64,000 bases of DNA from Pseudomonas guangdongensis (GCF_900105885.1 NZ_LT629780.1:248001-312000); one strand, 5' to 3'. Counted from the stretch's first letter, positions 51,870 to 62,223 are shown. Notes: generated by a model from the letters alone, not told the origin. Program-made: numbers and translations.

Positions 51870-53356
51870 GGCTGCGCCGCCAGGGCCTGCGCCGGAATGG
51901 TCAGCAACTGGCCGGCCTTGAGGCTGTCGCTGCCCAGGCGATTGGCACGGCGCAGCTCGGGCAGGCCGACCTGATAGCGCTGGGCGATGAGGGCCAGGCT
52001 TTCGCCGGGTGCCACCACGTGCTCGCGTGCGCCGATGCTGATCTTGCCCTGGTCACGCAGCCAGGCGATGTAGGTACCCGGCGGCGGATTCTCGTGGAAG
52101 AACTGCCGCACCCCGGTATGGATCGAGCGCGCCAGCGCCTGCTGGTGGCTCTTGGTGGCCAGCTTCTTCGACTCGCCAGGGTTGGAGATGAACCCGGTTT
52201 CCACCAGGATCGACGGAATGTCCGGCGACTTCAGCACCATGAAGCCGGCCTGCTCGACCCGCCGCTTGTGCAGCGGGGTGATCCGCCCCATGTTGCTCAG
52301 CACCTTCTGGCCGACGTCCAGGCTGGAGGACAGCGTGGCGGTCATCGACAGGTCGAGCAGCACGCTGGCCAGGATGCGGTCCTTGTTGTCCAGACTGACG
52401 CTGCCGGCGCCGCCGATCAGGTCCGAGCGGTTCTCGCGGTCGGCCAGCCAGCGCGCGGTTTCCGAGGTGGCGCCGCGGTCGGAAAGGGCGAACACCGAGG
52501 CGCCGAAGGCTGCCGCGCGCGGTGCGGCGTCGGCATGCACCGAGATGAACAGGTCGGCGCCCTTGCTGCGGGCGATCGCCGGGCGCCGTCCCAGCGGAAT
52601 GAAGTAGTCGCCGGTGCGCACCAGTTCGGCGCGGAAACCGCGCTCGCGGTCGATGACCTGCTTGAGCTCGCGGGAGATTGCCAGCACCACATCCTTCTCG
52701 CGCTCGCCGTTGGGGCCCAGCGCACCGGGGTCCTTGCCGCCGTGGCCGGCGTCGATGGCGATGACGATGTCGCGCTTGCCCTTGGGCGCCGGCGGCAGGG
52801 CCGCAGTGCTCGCCGGCGCGACCGGCGGACGAGCCGGCGGCGCGACGGCCGGCGGCGCAGCGGGTGCCGGCTTTGCCGTGCCGGCCAGCGCCGGGCTGGC
52901 CGGTGCCGGCGGGGCGGCGGGCGCCGGGGCCTTGCCGGCGGCCTGGTCGAACAGGTCGACCACCAGGCGGTGGCCGTACTGCTGGTTGGGCGCCAGGGTG
53001 AAGCTCTTGGGCAGCACGGCGCTGGCCATGTCGAGGACGATGCGCAGCTGTCCCGGCGCGCGCTCGGCAACCCGCAGACCGCGGATCGGCGTCTGCGCGG
53101 TGGCCAGACGATCCAGCGCGCTGGTCATCTTCGCGCCGTCGACGTCGATGACGATGCGCTCCGGCGCACTCAGGGTGAACACGTTGTGCTGCACCGGGCC
53201 GCTGAGGTCGAACACCAGACGGGTGTTGTCCGCCGCACGCCACAGGCGCACGCTGCGGATCTCGCTGGCCGCCGCGGCCAGCTCGCCGAGCAGCAGGCAG
53301 CACAGACCGACGCCCAGGCCGAACCAGCCGCGCAGCCCCCTCTTGTTCCCGACCAT
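51866..53356 (-). CDS. amiB: N-acetylmuramoyl-L-alanine amidase (AmiB type)
   Basis: Periplasmic zinc amidase that splits septal peptidoglycan in cell separation. 496 residues: a signal peptide (about 1-30), an AMIN targeting domain (about 32-140; [21 protein letters not shown]), a Pro/Ala linker (about 145-195), Amidase_3 with zinc ligands in [16 protein letters not shown], a Glu in EKDVVLAI, His in ISVHADAAP and catalytic Glu in [13 protein letters not shown], and a C-terminal LysM domain (about 445-490; [18 protein letters not shown]). It overlaps mutL by four bases and touches tsaE by one. Confidence 0.97.
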   Translation of the reverse strand: MVGNKRGLRGWFGLGVGLCCLLLGELAAAASEIRSVRLWRAADNTRLVFDLSGPVQHNVFTLSAPERIVIDVDGAKMTSALDRLATAQTPIRGLRVAERAPGQLRIVLDMASAVLPKSFTLAPNQQYGHRLVVDLFDQAAGKAPAPAAPPAPASPALAGTAKPAPAAPPAVAPPARPPVAPASTAALPPAPKGKRDIVIAIDAGHGGKDPGALGPNGEREKDVVLAISRELKQVIDRERGFRAELVRTGDYFIPLGRRPAIARSKGADLFISVHADAAPRAAAFGASVFALSDRGATSETARWLADRENRSDLIGGAGSVSLDNKDRILASVLLDLSMTATLSSSLDVGQKVLSNMGRITPLHKRRVEQAGFMVLKSPDIPSILVETGFISNPGESKKLATKSHQQALARSIHTGVRQFFHENPPPGTYIAWLRDQGKISIGAREHVVAPGESLALIAQRYQVGLPELRRANRLGSDSLKAGQLLTIPAQALAAQP

Positions 53357-53829
53357 CAGCGCATGCCCCCCGCCCGCAGCGCCGCGCACCACGCCTCGCC
53401 GCGCGCACCGCGCGGCTGCAGGTGTAGGCAGCGGCCTTCGCCCTGCACGTCGATGGTCACCTCCAGATCGGCGGGCGGCAGCACGCCGGCGCCGCGCTCG
53501 GGCCACTCGATCAGACACAGGGCGTCACTGTCGAAATAGTCGCGGATGCCGAAGAATTCCAGCTCCTCGGGATCGGCCAGGCGGTAAAGGTCGAAGTGGT
53601 AGACGCGCTTCTCGCCCAGCTCGTAAGGCTCGACCAGGGTGAAGGTCGGGCTTTTCACCGCGCCGGCATGGCCGAGGCCGCGCAGCAGGCCGCGCGACAG
53701 GGTGGTCTTGCCCATCCCCAGGTCGCCATGCAGACAGATCACGCCGACGCCTGCGGTCACCTCGGCCAGGCGCGCGCCCAGGGCGAGCATGGCGGCTTCG
53801 TCGGCGGCATACAGGGTCAGTTCAGGCAC
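53356..53829 (-). CDS. tsaE: tRNA threonylcarbamoyladenosine synthesis ATPase TsaE
   Basis: ATPase that drives the TsaBD complex making t6A37 in tRNAs reading ANN codons; essential in many bacteria. 157 residues: P-loop [41 protein letters not shown] (family motif with catalytic Asp) and LIEWPERG. The start is a GTG at 53829 that lies inside the 3' end of nnr (13-base overlap); the stop shares one base with the amiB start. The gene is therefore translationally coupled on both sides. Confidence 0.96.
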   Translation of the reverse strand: MPELTLYAADEAAMLALGARLAEVTAGVGVICLHGDLGMGKTTLSRGLLRGLGHAGAVKSPTFTLVEPYELGEKRVYHFDLYRLADPEELEFFGIRDYFDSDALCLIEWPERGAGVLPPADLEVTIDVQGEGRCLHLQPRGARGEAWCAALRAGGMR

Positions 53830-55319
53830 GGACTGTGCTCCTCCAGCAAATGTCGAATGTCCTCAATCAGGTCGGCCGCGGCCAGGCCGCGCCCCGCGCC
53901 GCCCAGCCGCTCGCCGGCACGCGCATGCAGCCAGACGCCCAGACGCGCCGCCGCCTCCGGCTCCAGCCCCTGGGCCAGCAAGGCGCCGAGCAGCCCGGCC
54001 AGCACATCGCCGAGGCCCGCGCCGGCCATCGCCGGATGGCCGTGGTCGCACAGGTGCAGCGTGCCGTCCGGGCTGGCGATCAGGCTGCCGAGCCCCTTGA
54101 GCACCACCACCGCATTCAGGCACCGCGCCAGTTCCAGCGCCGCCGCCGCCCGGTCGGCCTGCACCTCGGCGGTGCTGCAGCCGAGCAGGCGCGCCGCTTC
54201 GCCGGGATGCGGAGTGGCCAGCCAGCGCCCGCGCGGGGCGGCGAGCGCCCCGGCGGCCAGCAGGTTGAGCGCATCGGCGTCCCAGACCTGCGGCTTGTCC
54301 AACGCCCCCAGCCCGCCGAGCAGGCTGCGCGCCCAGGCGCCCTGGCCGCAGCCGGGGCCGAGCACCAGCACGTCGGCAGTCGCGGCCAGCTCCTGAATCT
54401 GGTTGGCCGAGCGCACGCCGCGCGCCATCACTTCCGGGCGCCGCGCCAGCGCGGCCGCCACATGTTCCTCGCGGGTCGCCAGGCTGACCAGCCCGGCCCC
54501 GCCGCGCAGGGCGCTTTCCGCCGCCAGCAGCGCCGCGCCGCCGAACCCCGTGTCGCCGCCGACCACCAGCGCATGGCCGAGCTGGCCCTTGTGGACGTTG
54601 CGCGGCCGCGCCGCCAGCGTCGGCAGGCGCTCGCCGGCCAGCCGCCAGGCCGCCGGCGGTTCGCCGGCCGGCAGCGGCGCGGCGCCCTGCAGGTCGGCGA
54701 ACCGCAGCGCACCGCAACGATCCGGGCCGTCCAGGCTGAACAGGCCGAGCTTGAGACCGACGAAGGTCACCGTCAGTTCGGCGCGCACCGCCTCGCCGAG
54801 CACCCGTCCGCTGTCGGCGCACAGCCCGGAGGGGATATCCACCGCCAGCACCGGCAGGCCGCTGGCGTTGATCAGGCGGATCGCCTGGGCGAAGGGTTCG
54901 CGCACCGGGCCGCTCAAGCCGGTGCCGAGCAGCGCATCGACCAGCACTCCGGACAGCGGCGCGCACTCGCTCCACGGCTCGATGCGCACCCTGCCGGCTC
55001 GCGCCTCGGCATGGGCGCGGGCGGCATCGCCGACCAACTGCGCCGGATCGCCGACCGCCAGCACCCGCACCCGCCAGCCGGCGCGCTGCGCCAGCAGGGC
55101 GATCAGGTAGCCGTCGCCGGCGTTGTTGCCGCGTCCGGCCAGCACGCACAGCTCGCCGGCCTGCGGCCAGCGCCGACGCAGCGCACGCCAGGCGGCCTGG
55201 GCGGCGCGCTGCATCAGCTCGAAACCGGGCGTGCCGGCGGCGATCAGGCGGGCATCCAGGGCGCGCACCTGAGCGGCGCGATAAAGGGCAAGGGGCAGGC
55301 GATCCGGAGAGGCGGGCAT
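53817..55319 (-). CDS. nnr: Bifunctional NAD(P)H-hydrate epimerase / ADP-dependent dehydratase
   Basis: Repairs damaged NAD(P)H: the N-terminal YjeF domain (about 10-215) epimerises NAD(P)HX and the C-terminal ribokinase-like domain (about 230-495) dehydrates the S form using ADP. Visible motifs: [19 protein letters not shown] (epimerase nucleotide site), [53 protein letters not shown], and [21 protein letters not shown] (anion hole). 500 residues, typical of the fused form. It is the first gene of the long leftward series and is divergent from queG. Confidence 0.97.
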   Translation of the reverse strand: MPASPDRLPLALYRAAQVRALDARLIAAGTPGFELMQRAAQAAWRALRRRWPQAGELCVLAGRGNNAGDGYLIALLAQRAGWRVRVLAVGDPAQLVGDAARAHAEARAGRVRIEPWSECAPLSGVLVDALLGTGLSGPVREPFAQAIRLINASGLPVLAVDIPSGLCADSGRVLGEAVRAELTVTFVGLKLGLFSLDGPDRCGALRFADLQGAAPLPAGEPPAAWRLAGERLPTLAARPRNVHKGQLGHALVVGGDTGFGGAALLAAESALRGGAGLVSLATREEHVAAALARRPEVMARGVRSANQIQELAATADVLVLGPGCGQGAWARSLLGGLGALDKPQVWDADALNLLAAGALAAPRGRWLATPHPGEAARLLGCSTAEVQADRAAAALELARCLNAVVVLKGLGSLIASPDGTLHLCDHGHPAMAGAGLGDVLAGLLGALLAQGLEPEAAARLGVWLHARAGERLGGAGRGLAAADLIEDIRHLLEEHSPCLN

Positions 55320-55344
55320 GGAATCATTCGGCAGCGGGGTTAGG

Positions 55345-55354
55345 CATAATTATA
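55345..55354. promoter_or_regulatory. Overlapping -10 boxes of divergent nnr and queG
   Basis: The AT-rich island in this 63-base spacer contains TATAAT leftward (complement of 55349-55354, 30 bases before nnr) and CATAAT rightward (55345-55350, 33 bases before queG). The overlap means the two promoters should compete. Matching -35 boxes are weak. Confidence 0.45.
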
Positions 55355-55382
55355 CCCCCCCAGCCCCCGAGCACCGCCAGCC

Positions 55383-56474
55383 ATGCCGACCAGTGAAATC
55401 GACCTCGCCGCCCTCGCCCGCACCGTCAAGGACTGGGGCCGCGAGCTGGGCTTCCAGCAGGTCGGCATCGCCGGGATCGAACTGGGCGAGCACGAGGCGC
55501 ACCTGCATCGCTGGCTGGCCGCCGGCCATCACGGCGAGATGGACTACATGGCCGCCCACGGCGACAAGCGCTCGCGTCCGGCCGAACTGGTGCCCGGCAC
55601 CCTGCGGGTGATCTCCCTGCGCATGGACTACCTGCCCGGCGACACCCGCATGACCGAGGTGCTGGCACGCCCGGAGAAGGCCTATCTGTCGCGCTACGCG
55701 CTGGGCCGCGACTACCACAAACTGATCCGCAAGCGCCTGCAGCAACTGGCAGAACGCATCCAGGCCCGGATCGGCCCGTTCGGCTACCGCGCCTTCGTCG
55801 ACAGCGCGCCGGTGCTGGAGAAGGCCCTGGCCAGCCAGGCCGGCCTCGGCTGGATCGGCAAGAACACCCTGCTGATCAACAAGCAGGCCGGCAGCTGGTT
55901 CTTCCTCGGCGAGCTGTACGTCGACCTGCCGCTGCCGGTCGACGCCCCGCACGCAAGCGAGCACTGCGGGCGCTGCCAAGCCTGCCTGGACATCTGCCCG
56001 ACCGCCGCCTTCGTCGGCCCCTACCAGCTGGATGCGCGGCGCTGCATCTCTTACCTGACCATCGAACTCAAGGGCAGCATCCCGGTCGAACTGCGCCCGC
56101 TGATCGGCAACCGGGTGTTCGGCTGCGACGACTGCCAGCTGGTCTGCCCGTGGAACCGCTTCGCCCGCCCCACCCGCCAGGGCGACTTCCAGCCGCGCCA
56201 CGGCCTGGACAACGCCGAACTGGCCAGCCTGCTGCGCTGGAGCGAGGAGGAGTTTCTCGCCCGCACCGAGGGCTCGCCGCTGCGCCGCGCCGGCTACGAG
56301 CGCTGGCTGCGTAATCTGGCGGTCGGCCTGGGCAATGCGCCGACCAGCATCGCGGTGCTCGAAGCGCTCGCACTGCGCCGCGAGCACCCCTCGGCGCTGG
56401 TGCGCGAGCATGTCGAGTGGGCGCTGGCCCGCCATCGCGACGCCGCCCGCCCCGACACGGCACTCAGCACTTGA
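55383..56474 (+). CDS. queG: Epoxyqueuosine reductase QueG
   Basis: Last step of queuosine synthesis: a cobalamin-dependent reduction of epoxyqueuosine in tRNA. 363 residues with two 4Fe-4S clusters bound by [16 protein letters not shown] and [14 protein letters not shown], the cobalamin-binding central region ([32 protein letters not shown]) and a C-terminal HEAT-like segment ([18 protein letters not shown]). The last 11 bases overlap the 3' end of the converging orn gene, so the two messages are antisense at their ends. Confidence 0.97.
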   Translation: MPTSEIDLAALARTVKDWGRELGFQQVGIAGIELGEHEAHLHRWLAAGHHGEMDYMAAHGDKRSRPAELVPGTLRVISLRMDYLPGDTRMTEVLARPEKAYLSRYALGRDYHKLIRKRLQQLAERIQARIGPFGYRAFVDSAPVLEKALASQAGLGWIGKNTLLINKQAGSWFFLGELYVDLPLPVDAPHASEHCGRCQACLDICPTAAFVGPYQLDARRCISYLTIELKGSIPVELRPLIGNRVFGCDDCQLVCPWNRFARPTRQGDFQPRHGLDNAELASLLRWSEEEFLARTEGSPLRRAGYERWLRNLAVGLGNAPTSIAVLEALALRREHPSALVREHVEWALARHRDAARPDTALST

Positions 56475-57006
56475 ACAGGTGTTCGCGGTAGTACTTCAGC
56501 TCGGCGATGGAGTCGCGGATGTCGTCCAGCGCCAGGTGGCTGCTGTCCTTGGTGAAACCGTCCTTGACCGCCGGCGCCCAGCGCGCTGCCAGCTCCTTGA
56601 TGGTCGAGACGTCCAGGTTGCGGTAGTGGAAGAAGGCTTCCAGGCGCGGCATGTAGCGCACCAGGAAACGCCGGTCCTGGCCGATGCTGTTGCCGCACAT
56701 CGGCGAGCTGCGCTCCGGCACCCACTGGCGCAGGAACTCCAGGGTGCGCGCCTCGGCCTCGGCGGTGTCGATGCGACTCTCGCGCACCCGCTGGGTCAGC
56801 CCGCTCTTGCCGTGCTGCTCGATGCACCAGGGGTTCATGCCGTCGAGCACCGCATCGCTCTGGTGCACCACCAGGCTCGGCCCCTCGGCCAGCACGTTGA
56901 GCTGGGCGTCGGTAACGATGGTGGCGATCTCCAGGATCACGTCGCTGTCGGGCTCCAGGCCGGTCATTTCCAGGTCGATCCAGATCAGGTTCTGCGGGTT
57001 CTGCAT
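56464..57006 (-). CDS. orn: Oligoribonuclease
   Basis: 3'-5' exoribonuclease that finishes RNA decay by cutting dinucleotides; in Pseudomonas it also clears pGpG, thereby ending c-di-GMP signalling. The 180 residues are of DEDDh type: [22 protein letters not shown] (D and E), [18 protein letters not shown] (D), and [19 protein letters not shown] (H and D). The start is MQNPQNL at 57006. It is divergent from rsgA. Confidence 0.98.
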   Translation of the reverse strand: MQNPQNLIWIDLEMTGLEPDSDVILEIATIVTDAQLNVLAEGPSLVVHQSDAVLDGMNPWCIEQHGKSGLTQRVRESRIDTAEAEARTLEFLRQWVPERSSPMCGNSIGQDRRFLVRYMPRLEAFFHYRNLDVSTIKELAARWAPAVKDGFTKDSSHLALDDIRDSIAELKYYREHLFKC

Positions 57007-57089
57007 GGCGGGTTCCTCGATGAATGCGCCCATTCTAGCAGTCGCACCGCATGCTAGACTCGCCGCCGAAATTCACCTACGGACGCATC

Positions 57090-58121
57090 ATGGCCAAACG
57101 CCAACTGAGCCGCCGGCAGAGCTGGCGCATCGAGAAGATCCAGGAAGAGCGCGCCGCCCGCGCGGCCAAGCGCGAGTCGCGCGCCGTGGAAGAGCTGGAA
57201 GGTGGCGATCTCGGCCCCGAACAGCACGGCCTGGTAATCGCCCACTTCGGCGTGCAGGTGGAAGTCGAGGCGCTGGAAGGCGAACTGGCCGGCCAGGTCT
57301 GCCGCTGCCACCTGCGCGCCAACCTGCCGGCGCTGGTCACCGGCGACCGGGTGGTGTGGCGCGCCGGCAACCAGGGCATCGGCGTGATCGTCGCCCAGCT
57401 GCCGCGCAGCTCCGAGCTGTGCCGCCCGGACATGCGCGGCGTGCTCAAGCCGGTGGCGGCCAACGTCGACCAGATCGTCATCGTCTTCGCCCCGCTGCCC
57501 GAACCGCACGCCAACCTGATCGATCGCTACCTGATCGCCGCCGATCACGCCGGCATCCGTCCGCTGCTGCTGATGAACAAAGCCGACCTGGTCGACGAGG
57601 GCAACGCGGCGAAACTGGATGCCCTGCTCGACGTCTACCGCGCCCTCGACTATCCGCTGCTGGAAGTCTCGGCACACAACGGCAACGCCATGGACGATCT
57701 GCGCGCGGCGCTGGACGGCCGGGTCAGCGTGTTCGTCGGCCAGTCCGGGGTCGGCAAGTCGTCGCTGGTCAACGCCCTGCTGCCGGGCGTCGACCTGCGC
57801 GTCGGCGCGCTGTCCGAGCTGACCGGCAAGGGCACCCACACCACCACCACCGCGCGGCTGTTCCACTTCCCCGGCGGCGGCGAACTGATCGACTCGCCCG
57901 GCATCCGCGAATTCAGCCTCGGCCACGTCACCCGCGCCGATGTCGAGGACGGCTTCGTCGAGTTCCGCGACCTCATCGGCCGCTGCCGCTTCCGCGACTG
58001 CAAGCACGACCGCGAACCGGGCTGCGCGCTGCTCAACGCCCTGGAAGAAGGCCGCATCCACCCGCAGCGCCTGGCCAGCTACCGGCATATCCTGGCGAGC
58101 CTGCCGGAGCCGGAATACTGA
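57090..58121 (+). CDS. rsgA: Ribosome small-subunit GTPase RsgA
   Basis: Circularly permuted GTPase that tests the decoding site during 30S maturation. 343 residues: a basic head ([23 protein letters not shown]), an OB fold (about 40-110), a G domain in permuted order with G4 [10 protein letters not shown] before the P-loop [17 protein letters not shown] and G3 DSPGIREF, and a C-terminal zinc site ([16 protein letters not shown]: three Cys and one His). The start at 57090 (MAKRQLS) is the conserved one. rhdA starts 98 bases later. Confidence 0.97.
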   Translation: MAKRQLSRRQSWRIEKIQEERAARAAKRESRAVEELEGGDLGPEQHGLVIAHFGVQVEVEALEGELAGQVCRCHLRANLPALVTGDRVVWRAGNQGIGVIVAQLPRSSELCRPDMRGVLKPVAANVDQIVIVFAPLPEPHANLIDRYLIAADHAGIRPLLLMNKADLVDEGNAAKLDALLDVYRALDYPLLEVSAHNGNAMDDLRAALDGRVSVFVGQSGVGKSSLVNALLPGVDLRVGALSELTGKGTHTTTTARLFHFPGGGELIDSPGIREFSLGHVTRADVEDGFVEFRDLIGRCRFRDCKHDREPGCALLNALEEGRIHPQRLASYRHILASLPEPEY

Positions 58122-58219
58122 GTGCGGCGCAGGCGGGACCACGACAGCGCCCGCCCCCCCCTACGAACCGGGGCATTTTCAGTACACTCCCCGCTTTCCC
58201 CTTGCCATCGGAGCCCGCC

Positions 58220-59035
58220 ATGTCCGTCTTCGCCGACCTGCCGCTGCTGCTAGAGCCCAGCGAACTGGCCAGCCGCCTCGACGCGCCGGAACTGATCCTC
58301 GTCGACCTGAGCCCCGCAGCCCGCTACGCCGAAGGGCACATTCCGGGCGCGCGCCATGTCGACAGCAAGCGCACCCAGCTCGGCCAGCCGCCGGCCCCCG
58401 GCCTGCTGCCGAACTGGGACGACTTCCAGGCGCTGCTCGGCGAGCTGGGCCACCGCGCCGACGCCGTCTACGTGCTCTACGACGACGAGGGCGGCCCCTG
58501 GGCCGGACGCTTCGGCTGGCTGCTCGACCTGATCGGCCATCGCCGCTGGCACCACCTCGACGGCGGCCTGCAGGCCTGGCTGGCCGAGGGCCGCGAGCTG
58601 TCCCGCGAGGTGCCGGCCGCGGTCGGCGGCCCGGTTTCGGTGCAGCCGTGCGCCGACGTACTGGCCAGCCGCGAGTACCTGCTCGAACACCTGCACGATG
58701 CCCGGCTGCTGATCTGGGACGCCCGCTCGCCCGCCGAATACGCCGGCGAGAAGGTACTGGCGGCGAAAGGCGGACACATCCCCGGCGCCGTCAACCTGGA
58801 ATGGACCGACTGCCTGGACCGGCAGCGCGCCCTGCGCCTGCGCGAGGACCTCGCCGAGCTGCTCGCCGCGCGCGGCATCACGGCCGACCGGGAAATCGTC
58901 ACCCACTGCCAGACCCATCGCCGCTCCGGCCTCACCTACCTGGCGATGCGCGCGCTCGGCTACCCGCACATCAAGGCCTACGCCGGCTCCTGGTCGGAGT
59001 GGGGCAACCATCCCGACACCCCGGTGGAACGCTAA
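58220..59035 (+). CDS. rhdA: Thiosulfate:cyanide sulfurtransferase (RhdA-type rhodanese)
   Basis: Two-domain rhodanese, 271 residues, nearly matching Azotobacter RhdA in length and motifs. The N-terminal domain is inactive (DDEGGPWAGR replaces the Cys loop). The C-terminal domain has the active Cys230 in THCQTHRRSGLTY; the CQTHxRS loop is the special form found in Azotobacter and Pseudomonas. It moves sulfane sulfur between thiosulfate and acceptors, with links to iron-sulfur clusters and redox balance. psd follows after nine bases and is probably cotranscribed. Confidence 0.95.
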   Translation: MSVFADLPLLLEPSELASRLDAPELILVDLSPAARYAEGHIPGARHVDSKRTQLGQPPAPGLLPNWDDFQALLGELGHRADAVYVLYDDEGGPWAGRFGWLLDLIGHRRWHHLDGGLQAWLAEGRELSREVPAAVGGPVSVQPCADVLASREYLLEHLHDARLLIWDARSPAEYAGEKVLAAKGGHIPGAVNLEWTDCLDRQRALRLREDLAELLAARGITADREIVTHCQTHRRSGLTYLAMRALGYPHIKAYAGSWSEWGNHPDTPVER

Positions 59036-59044
59036 GGACACGCC

Positions 59045-59911
59045 ATGAACATCCAAGAACGCCTGTTTCTCGCCGGCCAGTACCTGCTGCCGCACCACGC
59101 CCTGTCGCGACTGATCGGCTGCGCCGCCGAGTGCCGCGCCGAGTGGTTCAAGAACCCGCTGATCAGCTGGTTCGTCAAACGCTACCAGGTCGACATGAGC
59201 GAGGCGGTGATCGGCAATCCCCACGCCTACGAACACTTCAACGCCTTCTTCACCCGCGCCCTGCGCGACGGCGCGCGGCCGCTGGACGCCAGCCCCGGCG
59301 CCATCCTCTGCCCGGCCGACGGCGCGATCAGCCAGCTCGGAGCGATCGAGCACGGCCGCATCTTCCAGGCCAAGGGCCACAGCTTCAGCGTGCTGGAGCT
59401 GCTCGGCGGCGACGCCGAGATGGCCGCGCCGTTCATGGGCGGGCAGTTCGCCACCGTCTACCTCTCGCCCAAGGACTACCACCGCGTGCACATGCCGCTG
59501 GCCGGCACCCTGCGCGAGATGGTCTACGTGCCGGGCAAGCTGTTCTCGGTCAACGGCTTCACCGCCGAGAACGTCCCCGAGCTGTTCGCCCGCAACGAGC
59601 GGGTGGTCTGCCTGTTCGACACCGAGCGCGGGCCGATGGCGGTGGTGCTGGTCGGCGCGATGATCGTCGCCAGCGTGGAAACCGTGTGGGCCGGGCTGGT
59701 CACCCCGCCCAAGCGCGCGCTCAAGCACTTCCGCTACGGCGCGGCGGCGCAGCAGCCGATCCACCTGGACAAGGGCGCCGAACTCGGCCGTTTCAAGCTC
59801 GGCTCCACCGCCATCGTGCTGTTCGGCCCCGAGCAGGTGCGCTGGGCCGAAGGCCTGGCCGCCGGCAGCGCGGTGCGCATGGGCCAGCAACTGGCCGAAC
59901 CGCTCGCCTGA
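59045..59911 (+). CDS. psd: Phosphatidylserine decarboxylase (proenzyme)
   Basis: Makes phosphatidylethanolamine, the main membrane lipid. 288 residues: the pyruvoyl enzyme cuts itself at Gly-Ser in GRFKLGSTAIVLFGPEQV (LGST motif), giving a long beta and a short alpha chain. Other family blocks: FFTRALRDGARPLD, CPADGAISQLGAI, FMGGQFATVYLSPKDYHRVHMP (catalytic His). The N-terminus lies on the inner membrane. It has a good ribosome site (TAAGGA) after rhdA. Confidence 0.97.
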   Translation: MNIQERLFLAGQYLLPHHALSRLIGCAAECRAEWFKNPLISWFVKRYQVDMSEAVIGNPHAYEHFNAFFTRALRDGARPLDASPGAILCPADGAISQLGAIEHGRIFQAKGHSFSVLELLGGDAEMAAPFMGGQFATVYLSPKDYHRVHMPLAGTLREMVYVPGKLFSVNGFTAENVPELFARNERVVCLFDTERGPMAVVLVGAMIVASVETVWAGLVTPPKRALKHFRYGAAAQQPIHLDKGAELGRFKLGSTAIVLFGPEQVRWAEGLAAGSAVRMGQQLAEPLA

Positions 59912-59995
59912 TCGCCGCCACCCTGCGTCCGCATGAGCGGTACGGACGCAGGGGCGGAACTCCATCACAAGTTCGCGCACCACCGCGCCCAGCCT

Positions 59996-60025
59996 TTGAC
60001 CCTGCCCGGCAGCGGCCGCTAGATT
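59996..60025 (+). promoter_or_regulatory. Possible sigma-70 promoter for fimX
   Basis: TTGACC (59996-60001), 18 bases, TAGATT (60020-60025), within the 204-base psd-fimX gap. The fit is moderate and the 5' leader would be about 85 bases. Confidence 0.4.
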
Positions 60026-60115
60026 CTCTGCGTTCATCCGCCCTCCCCCGCACTTCTTCCTGCGCCGCCCACGGTACGCGACAGCCCCGCGCGGCGCCTC
60101 CGAACGGGTTCCACG

Positions 60116-62164
60116 ATGCCGACCGAGAACGACACCATCCGCCTGCTGCTCCTCCAGGACTCGCAGAACGAAGCCGAGCGCCTGGCTAGCCTGTTCCGCA
60201 ACGCCGGACACGCCACCCGCAGCCAGCGCGCCGACAGCCCCGAGAGCCTGCAGGAGGCCCTGCAGCAGCCCTGGGACCTGCTGATCGCCGCGCCGCACAA
60301 CGAGCGCCTGGAACTGCGCGCGGCGCTCGACGCCATCCACGCGCAAGGTATCGACCTGCCCTGCCTGCAACTGGTCGACAACCCCAGCGCGGTCCTCGCC
60401 GCCCTGCAGCGCGGCGCCGACGACGGCATCCCGCGCAGCGCCGACACCCACCTGCTGCTGGCCGCCCGCCGCGAGCTGCGCAGCCTGCGCGCGCGCCGCG
60501 CCGCACGGCAGGCCGAGCGGGCCCTGGAGGAAGCCGAGAAGCGCTGCCAGCTGCTGCTCGACAGCTCGGTCAACGCCATCGCCTACGTCCACGACGGCAT
60601 GCACATCCACGTCAACCCGGCGTATGCCGAGCTGTTCGGCTATGCCGACGGCGACGACGTCGCCTGCCTGCCGGTGATCGACCTGATCGAGAGCGAGGCG
60701 GACAGCGAGCTGCGCGACCTGCTCAAGAACCACCAGCAGCGCGATGGTCAGACCGAGCTGCGCGGCCACGGCCGGCGCGCCGACGGCAGCCGCTTCGCCG
60801 CGCGCCTGCTGCTGTCGGCGGCGCGCTTCGAGGGCGAGCCCTGCCTGCAGCTGATCGTGCATGCCGGCAGCGACAACGCCGAACTGGAGGAACGCCTGCG
60901 CGAGGCCAGCAGCCTCGATCCGGTCACCGGCCTGTACAACCGTACCCACCTGCTCGACCTGCTGGAGCGCCAGTGTGCCGCCGCCCAGGGTGGCAGCCTG
61001 GCCCTGCTGCGCATCGACCACTACGCGCAGCTGCTCGGCGACATCGGCCTGGCCGACATCGACCAGTTGCGCGCCGCATGCGCGGCGCTGCTGCGCGAGC
61101 GCCTCGGCGCCGAGACGCCCCTCGGCCGGATCGCCGACGACACCTTCGCCGCCCTGCTGCCCGACCCTGCTCAGGCCGAGGCGCTGCTCGGCGCCCTGCT
61201 CGCGCAGGCCGCAGGCAATCTGTTCGAGGTCGGTGCGCGCAGCGTGCAGCTCACCCTGAGCATCGGCGTCGCGCCGCTCGAACGCGGCGACGCGCAGGTC
61301 GCCCAGCGCGTCCTGCAGCGCGCCCACCGCTGCTGCGAGCAGGTCGGCGACGGCAACGGCATCAAGCTGTTCAACCCGGCCGAGGAACTGGCCGCCGCCG
61401 CCAGCCGCGGCGACCGCCAAGCGATCCTCCAGCAGGCGCTGGACGGCAACGCCTTCGAGCTGCTGTTCCAGCCGGTGGTCAGCCTGCATGGCGGCGCCCA
61501 CGAGCACTATCAGGCCAGCCTGCAGCTGCGCGACGCCGCGGGCGCCGTGCTGCCGCTGGCCGAGCTGCTCGCCGCCGCCGGCGACGGCCCGCTGCCGCTG
61601 CGCGTCGAGCGCTGGCTGCTGCTGCAGGCCATGCGCCAGCTCGCCGCCCGCCGCGAACGGGCGGCGCAGACCCGCCTGTTCGTCGACCTCGGCGCCGCCA
61701 GCCTGCTCGACGGCGAGCTGTGCAACTGGCTCGGCAAGGCGCTGGGCGCCGCGCGCCTGCCGGGCTCCACGCTGATCCTGCAGTTCGACGAGGCAGAGGC
61801 CGGTCGCCACCTCAAGCAGCTGCGCCAGCTGGCCGAGGGCCTCGCCGCGCTCGGCTGCGGCCTGGCGCTGAGCGGCTTCGGCCGGCACGCCAACGCGCTG
61901 GGCAGCCTGCCGCACCTGCCGGTGGCCTTCGTGCGCCTGGCCCCCGAGCTGCTCGACGGCCTCGACGAGGAAGCGCGCCGCGCCGCGCTCGGCGAACTGA
62001 TCGCCGGCCTGCGCAGCCAGCACAAGCACATCGTCGCGCCCGGCATCGACAGCGCCGGCATGCTCACCAGCCTGTGGCAGACCGGCATCCATTACGTGCA
62101 GGGCCCCTACCTGCAGGCCCCGGGGCCGCGCATGGACTACGACTTCGAGGCCGGCCAGGCCTGA
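60116..62164 (+). CDS. fimX: FimX-like REC-PAS-GGDEF-EAL protein with degenerate motifs
   Basis: Type IV pilus regulator related to P. aeruginosa FimX, between psd and serB as there. 682 residues: a REC-like domain (about 8-125) with Ala where the phosphoacceptor Asp should be (WDLLIAAP), a PAS domain (about 145-250), a GGDEF domain (265-420) with ADDTF (340-344) in place of GGDEF, and an EAL domain (about 432-675) in which YQASLQ (465-470) replaces the YEALLR block and SGFGRH replaces DDFGTG. It should therefore have no cyclase or phosphodiesterase activity; whether it still binds c-di-GMP, as FimX does, is doubtful because the usual Arg and Asp contacts are also changed. Confidence 0.88.
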   Translation: MPTENDTIRLLLLQDSQNEAERLASLFRNAGHATRSQRADSPESLQEALQQPWDLLIAAPHNERLELRAALDAIHAQGIDLPCLQLVDNPSAVLAALQRGADDGIPRSADTHLLLAARRELRSLRARRAARQAERALEEAEKRCQLLLDSSVNAIAYVHDGMHIHVNPAYAELFGYADGDDVACLPVIDLIESEADSELRDLLKNHQQRDGQTELRGHGRRADGSRFAARLLLSAARFEGEPCLQLIVHAGSDNAELEERLREASSLDPVTGLYNRTHLLDLLERQCAAAQGGSLALLRIDHYAQLLGDIGLADIDQLRAACAALLRERLGAETPLGRIADDTFAALLPDPAQAEALLGALLAQAAGNLFEVGARSVQLTLSIGVAPLERGDAQVAQRVLQRAHRCCEQVGDGNGIKLFNPAEELAAAASRGDRQAILQQALDGNAFELLFQPVVSLHGGAHEHYQASLQLRDAAGAVLPLAELLAAAGDGPLPLRVERWLLLQAMRQLAARRERAAQTRLFVDLGAASLLDGELCNWLGKALGAARLPGSTLILQFDEAEAGRHLKQLRQLAEGLAALGCGLALSGFGRHANALGSLPHLPVAFVRLAPELLDGLDEEARRAALGELIAGLRSQHKHIVAPGIDSAGMLTSLWQTGIHYVQGPYLQAPGPRMDYDFEAGQA

Positions 62165-62175
62165 CACGAAAACGA

Positions 62176-62199
62176 CGAGGGCGCCCACCGGCGCCCTCG
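62176..62199. terminator. Hairpin between converging fimX and serB
   Basis: A perfect 10-bp stem (62176-62185 with 62190-62199) with a CACC loop. A short A-rich stretch on the left would give a weak T-run for serB; there is none for fimX. Confidence 0.55.
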
Positions 62200-62223
62200 C
62201 TGCATGACGGTGCTGCGCGCGCC

